64,000 nucleotides of DNA, from positions 620,001 through 684,000 of the forward strand of contig NZ_CP121274.1 in the NCBI RefSeq assembly GCF_029639405.1. The letters are read 5' to 3'. Every line of letters starts with the position of its first letter. Within the stretch, counting starts at the first letter, position 1. The position numbers were made by a program, and so were the translations under genes. The notes below the pieces were generated by a model. That model was not told the origin of the DNA, did not search any database, and worked only from the letters and a program-made list of their open reading frames with translations. The stretch is from Microbacterium proteolyticum (lineage in GTDB: Bacteria > Actinomycetota > Actinomycetes > Actinomycetales > Microbacteriaceae). This document shows, in pieces, positions 42,910 through 52,146 of the stretch.

Positions 42910-45900
42910 TCAGATGACCTCGGCGCTCCAAGGGTCGGGGCGGCCGAAGCGGAACGCCTCGATCGAGATCGCCTGTTCGCGCAGGAACGGCAGCAGCTCG
43001 ATGCGGCCCGCGGTGGTGACCTCGCCGGAGTACACCGTCAGGGACGGGTCGCCGCCGAGCGCTTCGGCCAGCGCGACGCGCAGGGTCTCGGCCGCATCGG
43101 CCGTGCCGACGAGCCGCACGCGCGACGGTCGCGGCAGAGGAGAGATCACCGCATCGCCGGCAGGCTCGGCATCCGGGATGCCACCCGCCATACGCTGCAG
43201 CCACTCCTCGTCGGTCTCGACCGAGACGGGTACCGCGCTCTCGCCGAGCAGGTGCCGTACCGCGGCGGGGAGCCCCACCGGCGTACTGAGGCTGAAGCCC
43301 GAGCCCGAGCGCACCGCCGCGACGAGCACGCGGAGCACCGCCTGCCACGGGGCGTCGGCGGTGGCGCGGATCGCGACGTCGGTGGGGCGGTAGCGCAGCA
43401 GGTTCCGCTCGAGGCCGAGGCGCGAGGCGTCCTTCACCCGTGCAAAGTCGCGATCCCACGCGACGGCGTCCGACAGCGCACCGCGCCGCAGCCACTCGAA
43501 CGCGGCGTAGTCGAGCGTCGGCTGCGCCGCTTCGATGAGCGACGAGATGCGCGTGTCGAGGCCGCGCAGATGCAGCGTCGACGACGCCGGACCCCCCGAC
43601 GACGGCCGCCACGACCCGAGCGCGACGAGTCGGTTCGGGCCGCCCGACATCGCACCGGGGCCCACGCCCGAAACCCCCCGACCGCCGAGGGGCTCGCGCT
43701 GCACGACCCCGCCCGTCGTGGGGCGGTTGACCCGCAGCACGGCGGCATCGACGGTGTCGAGCCAGAGGTCGAGATCGGCGGCGTCGCGGGTGTGGAGGCC
43801 CGCGACGAATCCGGACCCGACGACGTTCTGCAGTTCGATCGCGCGTCCGAGGGTCGGAGCGTGCAGGATGCCGAGCACCGGCGCCGCCACAGCGGTGCGG
43901 GTCAGGTGCGAACCGGCGTGGACGCCCGTGCGGACGCCCGGGGTCCAGAAGCGGCCCGCCGTCTCGGGACCCAGGTCGAGTTCGCGCGGCTCGACGAGCC
44001 AACGCTCCCCGTCGGCGAGGACGGTGAGGGCGCGACGCACGTCCCCCTGCGGCTCCTCGACGAGCGGTCCGACGTCGGACAGCGGGTCGTCGGCAGGACC
44101 CACGCGCAGCGACGCCACGGCATCCTTCAGCTGCTCCAGGAAGCGCGTCGACCGCGCCGCGGCCCCGACGAGGATCACCAGCGACGATGCGGTCGCGGCC
44201 TGTCCCGCTCGGGCGAAAGCCCCGGCCACGATGTCGGCGACGGCCCGATCGAGGTCGGCCGACGGGGCGACGACCACCGCGTTGCGGCCGGCCGTCAGCG
44301 CCTGCAGGGGCAGGCTGGGGCGCCATTCGAGGAACCGTTCGGCCGTCGCCCGCGCGCCCGCGAGCAGCACCCGGTCGACGCCGGGGTGGACGAGGAGCGC
44401 CCGACCGGATGCCTCTTCGTTCAGGTCGACGTAGGCGAAGGCGTCCCGCGGAACCCCCGCCGCCCAGAGCGCCTCGGCCACGACCGCGCCCGCCCGTCGC
44501 GCGCGCGGCGACGGCGTGAGGATGACACCCGATCCGGCGGCGAGCGCCGCGAGCGTCTCAGCGGCGCAGAGACCGACCGACGAGTTCCAGCGGGGAGCGA
44601 CGACCGTGAGACGGTCCGGCACGAACACCGCACCGGCGACCCGGTCAAGCTCCTTCACGGTCAGCGCGTAGTAGGCGGCGGCGTCGATGGCCTCGTCGAC
44701 CTCGGCATCCGCCTCGGCGAACAGCGCACCGCCCTCGGACGCGAGCACCTCGACGAGCTCCGCGCGACGTTCGGCGAGCGCGCGGGAGGCCGCCTCGATC
44801 ACCGCTGCACGCTCGGTCGCCGCCCGGCTCCCCCACTCCTCCGCGGCCTCGCGGACGCGCGAGACGACGGCATCCAGGCCGGCCTCGTCGTCGATGCGAC
44901 CGGCGGCGGCCGTCGCGTCTCCGGCGGTGGAGCCGCCCACCGCGGCGAGGACGTCATGGGCCCAGGCCCGGTCCGCGGCGACGGTGGGATCGGCGGCCGA
45001 GGTGTTGCGGAACCCGGGGGCGGCTCCCGAGAGCTCGGCGGTCTCGCGCACCGAGAACACCGCGGTGTCGACGAACGCCTGCCCGCCGAAGAGCATCTGC
45101 TGGACGTCGGGGCCGAGGGCCTGCGTGTCGCCGGGGGCCGCGTCGCGGGCGATGCCGAGGACGGCCTGCGTCAGACCGGGCTCGGGTGAGTCGTCGGCGG
45201 CGGGCTCGCGCAGGATCGGGGGCGTCGGGACGGTTCCGCGCTGCGGCTCGCGCGGCGGGGCCGGCGAGAGCTCGGGCGTCGCGAGGGCCGTCGTCACCCG
45301 GGCGTGGACGTCGTCGTCGGACGCGCGCCTCCCCGCCGCCTGCGCGGCGAGCGGTGCCACCACGGCATCCGCGTCGTCCGGGTGCACCACGGGCGCGAGC
45401 ACGATGTGGGCACCCTCCACGCTCCAGGCCACGCCGAGCGGCAGGGCGAGGTCGATGGGGACGTCGGCGGTGTCGGCCAGGCTCCGAACGATCGCCGCCC
45501 GCACCGGATCGCCCGTCGCGAAGGCGACGCGCAGCCCTTCGGCGGCCCGGCGGCCGAGGGCCTCGCGCACGGCGGCGACGGCGAGCGCGTCGAGGTCGGC
45601 CGTCGCGGTGACGGCGGGGGCGCGCCAGCCGTGCCGCGCGGCGCGGAGCGCGTCGTCGGTGGCCGGGACCGCGTCGTCGAGGCGCACCGCGAGGGGCGCT
45701 CCCCCGGCGGCGACCCGCACCCGCGCCCAGGCGGCGAGCTCGCGCAGTGCGCCGAGCGCCTCGGGGACGGCGATCGGCAGCGCGATGCCGGCGTCGGCGG
45801 CCGACAGGCTCGACTCCTCGAGCACACGGGTCAGGACGGCGACGGTGAGGTCGAGGTCGTCGCGTCCCTCGGCGACGAGCGTGACACGCGTGCCCGCGCC

Positions 45901-46521
45901 GGCGGCATCCCGGAACAGCGGCAGCAGCCGCTCCGCGGCGTGCTCGACATCCGCTTCGAACGCCCACCGCGAGAGCCCGGTGACGACCTCGCCCACCGCG
46001 ACGGAGACCCGGGCGACGTCGTCGCGGGCGGCGAGGGCGCGGATGCCGTCGAGCCGGTGCCGTGCGGCCGACTCGCCCCGGACGGTCGGTGCCGTGAGCC
46101 GCAGGTCGGCGACGGCATCGGCACCGAGCGCGGCGAGCGCGGGGCCGAGACGATCGGTGCGCGCGTCGAGAGACAGGGGCGAGAGCGCATCCGAGAGGGC
46201 GCGGCGGGCGAGGGGCACCGCCGGGCTCGGGAGGACGGGAGCGATCGCGCCGCCCAACTGGACCGCACCGCGCACCATCCACGGGAGCGCCGCCGGGGCG
46301 TCGCCGGCGAGCCGGTGCAGCGCGGCCGCGGGGGCCGACGTGCCCTCCGGCCGCAGGACGTCGTCCGCGGCGCGCGCGAGGAAGTCCAGGGCCTCGGGGG
46401 ACGCGACGGGCGACGGGAGGGTCGGGGTGGAGGCGGCGAAGGTCGCGGCCAGGGCCGTGGCGCGCTCGACCGCGTCGGCGGAGAGCAGGGGACCGTGCGC
46501 GTGCGGGTCGTTCTCGCTCAT
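42910..46521 (-). CDS. PutA-like protein with apparently inactive proline/aldehyde dehydrogenase domains
   Basis: 1203 residues with the layout of bifunctional PutA: an N-terminal proline-dehydrogenase-like barrel (LSRWAFEADVEHAAERLLPL, GLRVAFATGDPVRAAIV) and an aldehyde dehydrogenase-like domain (WNSSVGLCAAETLAALAAGS, FWTPGVRTGV, RVNRPTTGG). The normal aldehyde dehydrogenase Cys motif GQ-x-CSA reads GQAATA (bases 44183-44200) and the catalytic Glu motif AETSGKN reads ALTAGRN (near 44285), so both catalytic residues are gone. The barrel also lacks the usual RLVKGA and QRLHGM signatures. The gene is otherwise long and open, so it is a maintained pseudoenzyme or has a new role. The ATG at 46519-46521 is the preferred start. 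Confidence 0.8.
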   Translation of the reverse strand: MSENDPHAHGPLLSADAVERATALAATFAASTPTLPSPVASPEALDFLARAADDVLRPEGTSAPAAALHRLAGDAPAALPWMVRGAVQLGGAIAPVLPSPAVPLARRALSDALSPLSLDARTDRLGPALAALGADAVADLRLTAPTVRGESAARHRLDGIRALAARDDVARVSVAVGEVVTGLSRWAFEADVEHAAERLLPLFRDAAGAGTRVTLVAEGRDDLDLTVAVLTRVLEESSLSAADAGIALPIAVPEALGALRELAAWARVRVAAGGAPLAVRLDDAVPATDDALRAARHGWRAPAVTATADLDALAVAAVREALGRRAAEGLRVAFATGDPVRAAIVRSLADTADVPIDLALPLGVAWSVEGAHIVLAPVVHPDDADAVVAPLAAQAAGRRASDDDVHARVTTALATPELSPAPPREPQRGTVPTPPILREPAADDSPEPGLTQAVLGIARDAAPGDTQALGPDVQQMLFGGQAFVDTAVFSVRETAELSGAAPGFRNTSAADPTVAADRAWAHDVLAAVGGSTAGDATAAAGRIDDEAGLDAVVSRVREAAEEWGSRAATERAAVIEAASRALAERRAELVEVLASEGGALFAEADAEVDEAIDAAAYYALTVKELDRVAGAVFVPDRLTVVAPRWNSSVGLCAAETLAALAAGSGVILTPSPRARRAGAVVAEALWAAGVPRDAFAYVDLNEEASGRALLVHPGVDRVLLAGARATAERFLEWRPSLPLQALTAGRNAVVVAPSADLDRAVADIVAGAFARAGQAATASSLVILVGAAARSTRFLEQLKDAVASLRVGPADDPLSDVGPLVEEPQGDVRRALTVLADGERWLVEPRELDLGPETAGRFWTPGVRTGVHAGSHLTRTAVAAPVLGILHAPTLGRAIELQNVVGSGFVAGLHTRDAADLDLWLDTVDAAVLRVNRPTTGGVVQREPLGGRGVSGVGPGAMSGGPNRLVALGSWRPSSGGPASSTLHLRGLDTRISSLIEAAQPTLDYAAFEWLRRGALSDAVAWDRDFARVKDASRLGLERNLLRYRPTDVAIRATADAPWQAVLRVLVAAVRSGSGFSLSTPVGLPAAVRHLLGESAVPVSVETDEEWLQRMAGGIPDAEPAGDAVISPLPRPSRVRLVGTADAAETLRVALAEALGGDPSLTVYSGEVTTAGRIELLPFLREQAISIEAFRFGRPDPWSAEVI

Positions 46522-46721
46522 GCTCCACAGCCTAGGCACGGCGCCCGCGAGCCCCGGGCGGCCCCGCCGCGCGGGCGAGAATCCATCGCCCACCCTCAGG
46601 GACCGCAGTTGTTGCACCCGGAGGAAAAATACCTGACAGGTGTTTCGTTTTCTGTCATCGCCGTGCTTTCATGTGACCGGGTACCCACCATTTAGCCCCC
46701 CCTTGGATGGAAGGTCACTCC

Positions 46722-47834
46722 GTGAACCGCATATCGAAAACGGCTGTCGGCATCGCTGCCCTCGGCCTCTTCCTGACGACCTCGGCCGCCGCTCCGGCGT
46801 TGGCCCAGACCCCGGATGCCGCCGTGGACGGCGTGGACGCACAGCTCCTGGAGGCGATGGCCGACGACCTCGGCACAGACCTCGACGGAGCCCGGGACGT
46901 GCTGCGTTTCCAGGCCGACGCGGTCGACACCGCCACCGACACCGCCGCCGTGACCGGCGACGCGTTCGCCGGCTCGTGGCTCGACGAGTCGACGCGCACG
47001 GTGTACGCCGCGGTGACCACCGACGACGCCCGCGCCGCCGCCACGGAAGCGGGCGCCGTGCCGGTGTCCGTCGAGCACTCACTCGCCGATCTCGAGGCCG
47101 TGACCGCGCGGATCGAGGCGAGCGAGGTCCCCGACGTCATCCCGTCGTGGTGGATCGATGTCGAATCCAACGACGTCGTGGTCGATGTCGTCGCCGGTGG
47201 CGAGCGGACCGCCGCCGACTTCATCGCGAGCCTCTCGGCACCTGCCGACGCGGTGCGGCTGCAGACCGACGTTGCAGCCCCCGAGACGTTCGCCACGATC
47301 CGCGGCGGCATCGCGTATTACATCAACAACGCGAGCCGGTGCTCGGTGGGCTTCGCGGTGCAGGGCGGCTTCGTGACCGCGGGCCACTGCGGCGTCGCCG
47401 GTGACAGCACGAACTACGGCACGTTCCAGGGATCCTCCTTCCCCGGCAACGACTACGCCTGGGTGGCCACGCCCGGCCACACCCCCGTCGGTCAGGTCTC
47501 CGACTACGCCGGCGGAACCGTCGCGGTGAAGGGCTCGACCCCCGCCGCGGTGGGCGCGACCGTCTGCCGTTCGGGCTCGACCACCGGGTGGCACTGCGGT
47601 CAGGTGCAGGCCTACAACTCCACGGTGCGCTACTCCCAGGGCTCGGTCTCGGGCCTGATCCGCACGTCGGTGTGCGCCGAGCCCGGTGACTCGGGCGGAT
47701 CGCTCCTCGCCGGCAACCAGGCCCAGGGCGTGACCTCGGGCGGCTCGGGTGACTGCTCGACCGGCGGGACGACGTACTTCCAGCCGGTGAACGAGATCCT
47801 CCAGGCCTACGGGCTGCAACTGCTCACCAGCTGA
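46722..47834 (+). CDS. Secreted alpha-lytic/streptogrisin-type serine protease
   Basis: 370 residues. A signal peptide (ISKTAVGIAALGLFLTTS, cleavage after APALA) is followed by a pro-region of about 170 residues and an S1E chymotrypsin-fold domain with His in TAGHCG, Asp in NDYAWV and Ser in PGDSGGS, plus paired cysteines (SRCSVG/GHCG, TVCRSG/WHCGQ, SVCAEPG/GDCSTG). The pro-region should act as a folding chaperone and be cut off after export. The GTG at 46722 has GGAAGG 7 nt upstream and is preferred over the ATG at 46707. A terminator follows at 47849. Confidence 0.92.
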   Translation: MNRISKTAVGIAALGLFLTTSAAAPALAQTPDAAVDGVDAQLLEAMADDLGTDLDGARDVLRFQADAVDTATDTAAVTGDAFAGSWLDESTRTVYAAVTTDDARAAATEAGAVPVSVEHSLADLEAVTARIEASEVPDVIPSWWIDVESNDVVVDVVAGGERTAADFIASLSAPADAVRLQTDVAAPETFATIRGGIAYYINNASRCSVGFAVQGGFVTAGHCGVAGDSTNYGTFQGSSFPGNDYAWVATPGHTPVGQVSDYAGGTVAVKGSTPAAVGATVCRSGSTTGWHCGQVQAYNSTVRYSQGSVSGLIRTSVCAEPGDSGGSLLAGNQAQGVTSGGSGDCSTGGTTYFQPVNEILQAYGLQLLTS

Positions 47835-47848
47835 CCCCGCGTCGCAAG

Positions 47849-47884
47849 AGACCCCGGTCGCGCCTTCCCGCGCGACCGGGGTCT
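47849..47884 (+). terminator. Terminator after the serine protease gene
   Basis: Perfect 14-bp stem AGACCCCGGTCGCG with its complement around an 8-nt loop, ending in TCTTCTCC. Fifteen bases after the stop codon. Confidence 0.82.
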
Positions 47885-47965
47885 TCTCCGTCTCCGGGCG
47901 ACACCCGCGCGAACGCCGACGCCCCATTCGCTACTGTCGATTCGCCCCGACACCTGGAGGACCCC

Positions 47966-48949
47966 GTGGCCGTGAACTTCACCGACATGCCCCTCGAGCT
48001 TCTGCGCGAGTACCGCCCGGAGCTCGTCGAGCCCGACGGGTTGGACGCGTTCTGGTCCGACACGCTGGCCGAAGCCCGTGCCGCCGCGCGGCCCGCGACG
48101 CTGACGCGCGTCGACGGACCGGTGCGCGCTCTCTCGATCCAGGACCTCACGTTCACCGGATTCGCCGGCGACGAGATCCGCGGCTGGGTCGTGCGCCCGC
48201 ACGGCGGCGAACAGCTCCCAGCCGTCGTCGAGTTCATCGGGTACGGCGGCGGTCGCGGCCTCCCCGGCGACAAGATCGCGTGGGCGGCCGCCGGCTACGT
48301 GCACGTCATCATGGACACGCGCGGCCAGGGATCCGGCTGGAGCATCGGCGACACCCCCGACCCGCACGGCTCCACCGCCGCCTACCCCGGCGTCATGACC
48401 CGCGGCATCCACGACCCGCACGAGTACTACTACCGCCGCCTCTTCACCGACGCCGCGCGTCTGGTCGACGTGGTGCGCGAGCTCCCCGGGGTGGATGCCA
48501 CGCGCATCGCCGTCACCGGGGGCAGCCAGGGCGGTGCGCTCGCGATCGCCGCCGCGGCACTGTCGGGCGACGCGGTGGCCGCGGTCCTTCCGGACGTGCC
48601 GTTCCTGTGCGACATCCCCCACGCCATCGTGCGCACGCCCTCGCCGCCGTTCACCGAGGTCACGCGCTGGCTGTCCATCCACCGCGACGACACCGCCGCG
48701 GCGCTGCACACGCTGTCGCACATCGACGGGGCGATCCTCGCCCGCCGCATCCAGGCGCCGGCGTTCTTCTCGGTCGCGCTGATGGATGACATCGTGCTGC
48801 CGTCGGGGGTGTTCGCGGCGTTCCACGCGCTGGCATCCGAGGATGCCGCGATCGAGGTCTACCCGTACAACGGCCACGAGGGCGGGGGCTCGCGCCACTG
48901 GGCGCGTCAGGTCGCGTGGCTCGACGCCCGCTTCGGCCTTTCGGGCTGA
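47966..48949 (+). CDS. Acetylxylan esterase / cephalosporin-C deacetylase family (AXE1)
   Basis: 327 residues of the carbohydrate esterase 7 type. FIGYGGGRGLP and MDTRGQGSGWSIGDT are the family landmarks; the nucleophile Ser is in VTGGSQGGAL, the acid near VALMDDIVLPS and the His in YNGHEGGGS. No signal peptide, so it deacetylates imported oligosaccharides or other small acetylated compounds. The GTG at 47966 follows CTGGAGGA. Ends beside a family 1 palindrome (48959-49023). Confidence 0.9.
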   Translation: MAVNFTDMPLELLREYRPELVEPDGLDAFWSDTLAEARAAARPATLTRVDGPVRALSIQDLTFTGFAGDEIRGWVVRPHGGEQLPAVVEFIGYGGGRGLPGDKIAWAAAGYVHVIMDTRGQGSGWSIGDTPDPHGSTAAYPGVMTRGIHDPHEYYYRRLFTDAARLVDVVRELPGVDATRIAVTGGSQGGALAIAAAALSGDAVAAVLPDVPFLCDIPHAIVRTPSPPFTEVTRWLSIHRDDTAAALHTLSHIDGAILARRIQAPAFFSVALMDDIVLPSGVFAAFHALASEDAAIEVYPYNGHEGGGSRHWARQVAWLDARFGLSG

Positions 48950-48958
48950 CGCCCCGCA

Positions 48959-49023
48959 CGCGTGAGTCGCCATGATTTGTCGCCTGGCCGTGGCCCGAGG
49001 CGACAAATCATGGCGACTCACGC
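48959..49023. repeat. REP-like palindrome, family 1 type B
   Basis: 65-bp element with essentially perfect 26-bp arms: CGCGTGAGTCGCCATG then ATTTGTCGCCT, and the complement. It separates convergent genes ending at 48949 and 49034. Type B like 18987-19052. Confidence 0.9.
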
Positions 49024-49033
49024 AACGGGCGGC

Positions 49034-49594
49034 TCAGCGCCAGTCGCTCGGTGCGGGACGCTTCGTCGAGGGCAGCGCGGAGGCTGCGGCCCACTCGTGC
49101 ACCCACGGCTCGACGTCGGGCACGCCCTCGGGGCGCCCGACCGCCGCGAACAGCTCCTCGTGCGGCACGGTTCCGCCCGAGCGCCGCAGGATGCGCGCGC
49201 GGATGATCGCCCGCGCGAAGATCTCGCCGTCGACCACCGCACGGTGCTCGAGGTAGACGGCACGATCGTCGTGTCCGAGCAGCCGCGTCTCGAGCTCGAA
49301 CCGCTGCCACAACTCCAGCGAACGGCGGAACGTGATGGTCTCGGCGGCGACCACGGCGTACCAGCCGTGCGACGTCATCGCACCCGCGATCCCGGTGCGC
49401 GTCAGCAGATCCCATCGCCCCAGATCGAACAGCGACAGGTAGCGCCCGTTGTTGAGGTGGCGGAGCAGGTCGATGTCGGTGGGGAGGACGCGCAGTCGCA
49501 TCCGCCCGACCGCGTTCGGATCGAGGGGGCCTTCGCGACGCAGTCGGAGCCGCGCGCGGAAGAGGACCAGCAGGGTGCGCCACAGAACGTTCAC
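49034..49594 (-). CDS. Hot-dog-fold acyl-CoA thioesterase family protein
   Basis: 186 residues of the 4HBT/THEM6-like group, recognised by PTDIDLLRHLNNGRYLSLFD and EITFRR-like TITFRRSLELWQRF. The fold hydrolyses acyl-CoA thioesters; the chain length is unknown. The GTG at 49592-49594 is chosen because the protein then begins VNVLWRTLLVLFRARLRL, the usual N-terminus for this group. Monocistronic. Confidence 0.8.
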   Translation of the reverse strand: MNVLWRTLLVLFRARLRLRREGPLDPNAVGRMRLRVLPTDIDLLRHLNNGRYLSLFDLGRWDLLTRTGIAGAMTSHGWYAVVAAETITFRRSLELWQRFELETRLLGHDDRAVYLEHRAVVDGEIFARAIIRARILRRSGGTVPHEELFAAVGRPEGVPDVEPWVHEWAAASALPSTKRPAPSDWR

Positions 49595-49617
49595 GACCGG
49601 CGAGCGTAGTGATCTTC

Positions 49618-50517
49618 CTATGGAACGGCGATTTGTTTGTCCGCTGCCGACAAGGCGACGGGGTCCGGCTCGCGCGGCGGATACACCCAGGTCACCAGGA
49701 CGACCGAGACGATCATCAGCAGGAACCACGACGACAGCTTCGACGCGTCGACCGGATGCCACCCGCCCACCTGCGACGGGTAGAGCCACGCCCCGGCGTA
49801 CGTGGCGATGTTCTCAGCGAGCCATATGAACACCGCGACACCCGCGAACGCGAGGAGGAGCGGCATCCGGAACGTCCCCCGGAAGAAGCGGAACCGCATC
49901 GTCGTGCGCCCCCAGAGGACCACGACCGCCGCCACCAGCACCCAGCGGAGGTCGACGATCCAGTGGTGGGTGAAGAAGTTCGCGTAGATCGCGGCGGCCA
50001 CGATCGCGGTGAGCCACCGCCGCGGATAGCGCGAGAACCGCAGGTCGAACAGGCGGTACACCCGCACCATGTAGCTGCCGACCGCGGCGTACATGAAGCC
50101 GCTGTACAGCGGCACGCCCCCGATCCGCAGCACTCCGTCGGCCGCGTACATCCAGGAGCCGACGTCGGTCTTGAACAGCTCCATGACCGTTCCGACGACG
50201 TGGAACAGCACGACCACGCGCAGTTCGCGCAGCGTCTCCAGCCGCCCGGCCACCATGACGACCTGGATCACCACGGCGGCGATCGTCAGCGCATCGTTGC
50301 GGGCCAGTGCGGCATCGTCGGGGTACCAGAGCTTCGCGGCGACCACGACGGCGAGGAACGTCGCCCCGAAGACGCACGCCCACGCCTGCTTCAGCACGAA
50401 CACGGTGAACTCCACCAGCCGCGCCCGCGCGCCGGTCGCCGGCGCGGAACGCAGGAGCCGGTTCGCGAACGCGTCGATGCGCGCCTCGACCGAGGTCAGG
50501 GCGGGGCGCGCGATCAT
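49618..50517 (-). CDS. DUF817 family membrane protein
   Basis: 299 residues with about eight transmembrane segments. EFTVFVLKQAWACVFGA, HVVGTVMELFKTDVGSW, GVPLYSGFMYAAVGSYM and WLAENIATYAGAW are landmarks of DUF817. No enzymatic function is established. The ATG at 50515-50517 fits; the longer frame upstream is antisense to the acetyltransferase and cofE genes. Confidence 0.85.
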   Translation of the reverse strand: MIARPALTSVEARIDAFANRLLRSAPATGARARLVEFTVFVLKQAWACVFGATFLAVVVAAKLWYPDDAALARNDALTIAAVVIQVVMVAGRLETLRELRVVVLFHVVGTVMELFKTDVGSWMYAADGVLRIGGVPLYSGFMYAAVGSYMVRVYRLFDLRFSRYPRRWLTAIVAAAIYANFFTHHWIVDLRWVLVAAVVVLWGRTTMRFRFFRGTFRMPLLLAFAGVAVFIWLAENIATYAGAWLYPSQVGGWHPVDASKLSSWFLLMIVSVVLVTWVYPPREPDPVALSAADKQIAVP

Positions 50518-50625
50518 GCCCGGGATCGTGGCACGCGACCCTGGCAGGATGCCGGGGTCATACCGCACCGCCGGGTCGTCCGAGGCCGATTTCCCGGTGG
50601 CGGAAGGGCCGCGTAGAGTCGCGCC

Positions 50626-51132
50626 ATGACTGCGGAACCCCGAACCGACATCGTCGTCCGTCCGGTGCGAGATGTGGATGCCGAGGCCCTCGGCCGCGTG
50701 CACGCGACGTGCTGGCACGAGACGTACGACCACCTGATCAGCACGGCCGCCCTGGAGGCGGTCTCCCCCAAGCGCATGGCCGAGCTGTGGACCCACTGGG
50801 CCGCCCAGGGCGATGACTACCGCATGAGTGCGGCGCTCGTCGACGGCGAGATCGTCGGCTTCGTCGGCTCCGGCCCGGCCCGCGACGAGGACGCCCCGCG
50901 CCCGCGCGAGCTCTACTTCATCTACCTGCTCGACCAGTTCCACGGCACGGGCATCGGGCAGCAGCTCTTCGACGCCGCCGTCGAAGGCGACGAAGGCCTG
51001 TACCTGTGGGTCGCCGAGGACAACCCCCGCGCGCACCGCTTCTACGCGCGCAACGGGTTCGCGCTCGACGGCGCCTCGCACGTGGAGCCCTTCCTCGGTG
51101 AAGAACTCACCGAGGTGCGTTTCGTCCGCTGA
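50626..51132 (+). CDS. GNAT-family N-acetyltransferase
   Basis: 168 residues. The GNAT fold is seen in [20 protein letters not shown], the acetyl-CoA loop [16 protein letters not shown] (R/Q-x-x-G-x-G/A type) and [14 protein letters not shown]. It acetylates an unknown amine, perhaps for detoxification. The cofE gene starts 1 bp after its stop, so the two form an operon although no functional link is obvious. Confidence 0.85.
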   Translation: MTAEPRTDIVVRPVRDVDAEALGRVHATCWHETYDHLISTAALEAVSPKRMAELWTHWAAQGDDYRMSAALVDGEIVGFVGSGPARDEDAPRPRELYFIYLLDQFHGTGIGQQLFDAAVEGDEGLYLWVAEDNPRAHRFYARNGFALDGASHVEPFLGEELTEVRFVR

Positions 51133-51133
51133 C

Positions 51134-51913
51134 GTGCTGCAGATCTGGGCCCTCGCCGGCATCGGTGAGATCTCGCCGGGCACAGACCTGGTCGAAGTGA
51201 TCGCGGATGCCGCCGGAGACACCCTCCGCGACGGCGACATCGTCGTCGTCACCAGCAAGATCGTGTCCAAGGCCGAGGGGCGCATCCTCCGCGCCGACGA
51301 CCGCGAAGACGCAATCACCCGCGAGACCGTGCGGCTCGTGGCATCCCGCACCTCCCCCGCCGGACACGTGACCCGCATCGTCGAGAACCGCCTCGGCATC
51401 GTGGCGGCCGCGGCCGGAGTCGACGCCAGCAACACCCCCGAGGGCACGGTGCTGCTGCTGCCCGAGGATCCCGACGCGTCGGCGCGCGCGATCGCCTCCG
51501 GACTCCGCCTCGCCACCGGCGCGCACGTCGGCGTGCTCATCACCGACACCCTCGGCCGCGCCTGGCGCGAGGGTCAGACCGACCACGCGATCGGCGCCGC
51601 GGGCGTGCACGTGTTCGAGGATCTGCGCGGAACGACGGATGCCGAGGGGCGCCCGCTCGTCGTGACGCTGCCGTGCGTCGCCGACGAACTGGCGGCGGCC
51701 ACCGACCTCGTCAAGGGCAAGGCGGCGCGGCTGCCCGTCGCGATCGTGCGCGGCCGCGCCGACCTGGTGGGTGACCTCGACCTCCCCGGCGCCCGCTCGA
51801 TCGTGCGCCCCGCGGAGCGCGACATGTTCGCCCTCGGTTCCGACGAGGCGTACGCCGCCGGGTTCGCCGCGGGCCGCGCCACGGCCGACTCCGCTGCCGA
51901 ATCCGCCGACTGA
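51134..51913 (+). CDS. cofE: Coenzyme F420-0:L-glutamate ligase
   Basis: 259 residues. [52 protein letters not shown] and [15 protein letters not shown] are CofE/FbiB N-terminal domain landmarks. It adds glutamates to F420-0 with GTP. There is no nitroreductase-like C-terminal domain as in mycobacterial FbiB, so it is the stand-alone form. The GTG at 51134 is the first in-frame start and lies 1 bp after the acetyltransferase stop. Other cof genes are not in this window. Confidence 0.9.
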   Translation: MLQIWALAGIGEISPGTDLVEVIADAAGDTLRDGDIVVVTSKIVSKAEGRILRADDREDAITRETVRLVASRTSPAGHVTRIVENRLGIVAAAAGVDASNTPEGTVLLLPEDPDASARAIASGLRLATGAHVGVLITDTLGRAWREGQTDHAIGAAGVHVFEDLRGTTDAEGRPLVVTLPCVADELAAATDLVKGKAARLPVAIVRGRADLVGDLDLPGARSIVRPAERDMFALGSDEAYAAGFAAGRATADSAAESAD

Positions 51914-51924
51914 GCGGCGGCGTC

Positions 51925-52006
51925 CCCTCGTCCCACTTACGGCGGCGCATGTCCCAGTACTGGCTGGTCAGGCGGCCGCTGAGCGACAAGCAGTGGGACA
52001 TGGTCG
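51925..52006. repeat. 82-bp repeat, family 3, copy A
   Basis: Starts CCCTCGTCCCACTTACGG and ends CAGTGGGACATGGTCG, so its ends are inverted (GTCCCAC/GTGGGAC). An equal-length copy lies at 52065-52146. In the gap between cofE and the biotin operon end. Confidence 0.82.
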
Positions 52007-52064
52007 TGAGCGGCGGCGCGCGGCCTCGCGACTACAGAGCCTCGGCAGTCGGCGGCGCAGCGCA

Positions 52065-52146
52065 CCCTCGTCCCACTTATGGCGGCCTGCGTCCCAGTAG
52101 TTGCTGGTGAGAGGGCCTCTGAACGACCTGAAGTGGGACATGGTCG
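52065..52146. repeat. 82-bp repeat, family 3, copy B
   Basis: Starts CCCTCGTCCCACTTATGG and ends AAGTGGGACATGGTCG. Direct copy of 51925-52006, 140 bp apart, with inverted ends of its own (TCCCACTT/AAGTGGGA). Confidence 0.82.

Noticed and set aside
42910..46521. Frameshift or sequencing error as the cause of the missing PutA active-site Cys
   Set aside because: The frame and flanking conserved residues are intact on both sides of GQAATA, and the Glu motif is changed independently, so a local frameshift does not explain it.
46631..46641. ACCTGACAGGT palindrome before the serine protease gene
   Set aside because: Perfect but only 11 bp, with no second copy in the window and no regulator to link it to; kept as a note, not called as an operator.
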